Shown: piece by piece, positions 47,694-48,141 of the stretch
Layout of the letters: each line of letters opens with the position of its first letter
Numbering within the stretch: the stretch's first letter is position 1
Program-made: the position numbers and the translations under genes
The notes under the pieces: generated by a model
The model's input: the letters and a program-made list of their open reading frames with translations, nothing else
Databases searched by the model: none
What the model was told of the DNA's origin: nothing
Source: a virus
Virus record (IMG/VR): IMGVR_UViG_3300017963_000087
Span: 1 to 48,141 of that record
Strand: one strand, 5' to 3'
Length of the DNA stretch: 48,141 nt

Positions 47694-48141
47694 TCGTCGG
47701 GGAAAGATCACCACTGGTACCAAAGGATTAAGTAGTAAGGGTAAAAAGATTCCAAAATCACTTGACTACTTTAATTTACAAAAATTCCCTGAACTTATTG
47801 AAGTGTATGGCGATAAACCAAACAAACTGATTATTGTGTTTGGGCTTGAAGATGAAACCCTCTTTTTCCAGACCGAGTATGTACTCTGGGCAAGGTCTGA
47901 GAAAGGTGCATGGAAGAAACGCTCGTGCGATGGTGAGGAATGTACACATCATGTCCCAGAAGTAATTGACGGAAAGAAATTTAACAGAGGTGACGTTCAT
48001 GAATGTTTTGGATGTGGCAGTAGCGATTGCTCTATTCCTTCTGATGACCAGTGCAAGTGTTATACTGGCTTTTCGGCTTATGTTGTTGATCCGGGAAAAG
48101 GAAGGATAGTAAGTCTTACCCCCTACAGGTTCCAAACCAAC
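47659..48141 (+). CDS. phiC31 Gp3-like (RDF-like family) protein, N-terminal part
   Basis: The 5' part of the gene that continues at 1-840. ATG 47659 follows AAAGGAG by 8 nt. The N-terminus is basic (RKNWRPRVRPDRRGK), then IPKSLDYF, FPELIEVYGDKPNKLIIVF, TEYVLW, and KRSCDGEECTHH. This order with a following set of Cys pairs is what I know of the Gp3-like family. Together with the other part it gives 399 aa. The frame is open through the 123-bp overlap. Confidence 0.6.
   Translation, partial: MRKNWRPRVRPDRRGKITTGTKGLSSKGKKIPKSLDYFNLQKFPELIEVYGDKPNKLIIVFGLEDETLFFQTEYVLWARSEKGAWKKRSCDGEECTHHVPEVIDGKKFNRGDVHECFGCGSSDCSIPSDDQCKCYTGFSAYVVDPGKGRIVSLTPYRFQTN
48019..48141. repeat. Terminal direct repeat, right copy
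   Basis: Identical to bases 1-123. See the left copy. It shows that the sequence is a closed circle with duplicated ends. Confidence 0.95.

Overview
The window is one complete, circularly closed genome of a tailed bacteriophage (or a plasmid-like prophage). Bases 1-123 are repeated exactly at 48019-48141, and one reading frame runs from the end into the beginning, so the unique genome is 48,018 bp. The set of terminase, P22-like portal, scaffold, SU10-like capsid protein, two adaptor-like proteins and a tail nozzle-like protein, with no tape-measure gene and no tail-tube or sheath gene, points to a short-tailed (podovirus-like) particle. Genes sit tightly packed behind strong Shine-Dalgarno sites (AAAGGAG type), and promoters are sigma-70-like. 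The tRNA-Tyr has a bacterial long variable arm. Several secreted proteins carry signal peptides ending in YAQ or similar, and a few proteins recall Bacteroidota/FCB-group families, but the promoters are not of the Bacteroidota type. The host phylum cannot be fixed from the sequence.

Layout. 46.65-48.14 kb plus 0-3.2 kb: DNA metabolism operon from a promoter at 46652, with a Cas4/RecB-like nuclease, a zinc-finger protein, a phiC31 Gp3-like protein across the junction, a DnaB-like helicase, a DUF1064-type nuclease and an HNH nuclease. 3.3-4.0 kb: two small unknown genes ending at a bidirectional terminator. 4.0-5.5 kb: the only leftward unit, starting at a promoter at 5523-5495, then a highly folded RNA with a tRNA-like 3' hairpin, then a small protein, tRNA-Tyr and four small proteins including a ribbon-helix-helix regulator. 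5.56-8.1 kb: rightward HTH protein, lambda O-like initiator with internal iterons (probable origin), HNH nuclease and a terminase-small-like protein. 8.1-8.5 kb: a gene-free stretch rich in inverted repeats and C/G tracts. 8.5-15.1 kb: accessory genes, namely a homing-type HNH, many small zinc-binding or membrane proteins, two sulfotransferase-like proteins and secreted proteins. 15.2-17.9 kb: ssb, three proteins sharing an N-terminal motif, and tRNA-Met(CAT).

17.88-18.0 kb: a promoter followed within about 100 nt by a strong terminator, directly ahead of the late operon. 18.0-46.7 kb: late genes, with decoration-like protein, fused GT2-GT4 glycosyltransferase, TerL, portal, scaffold, capsid, adaptors, nozzle, ejection proteins and a 1917-residue polyvalent internal protein. 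These are followed by tail-end proteins with Sec signal peptides (two beta-helix or spike-like), a CHAP endolysin, lysis-type small proteins and a phosphoesterase. Replication probably uses host polymerase, recruited by the O-like initiator and the phage helicase and helped by phage SSB. No integrase, DNA polymerase or RNA polymerase gene is visible. The least explained parts are the leftward structured RNA (5279-5489), the GC-rich element at 10843-10929, the promoter-terminator leader at 17878-18006, the shared motif of the three genes downstream of ssb, and the secreted tail-region proteins.
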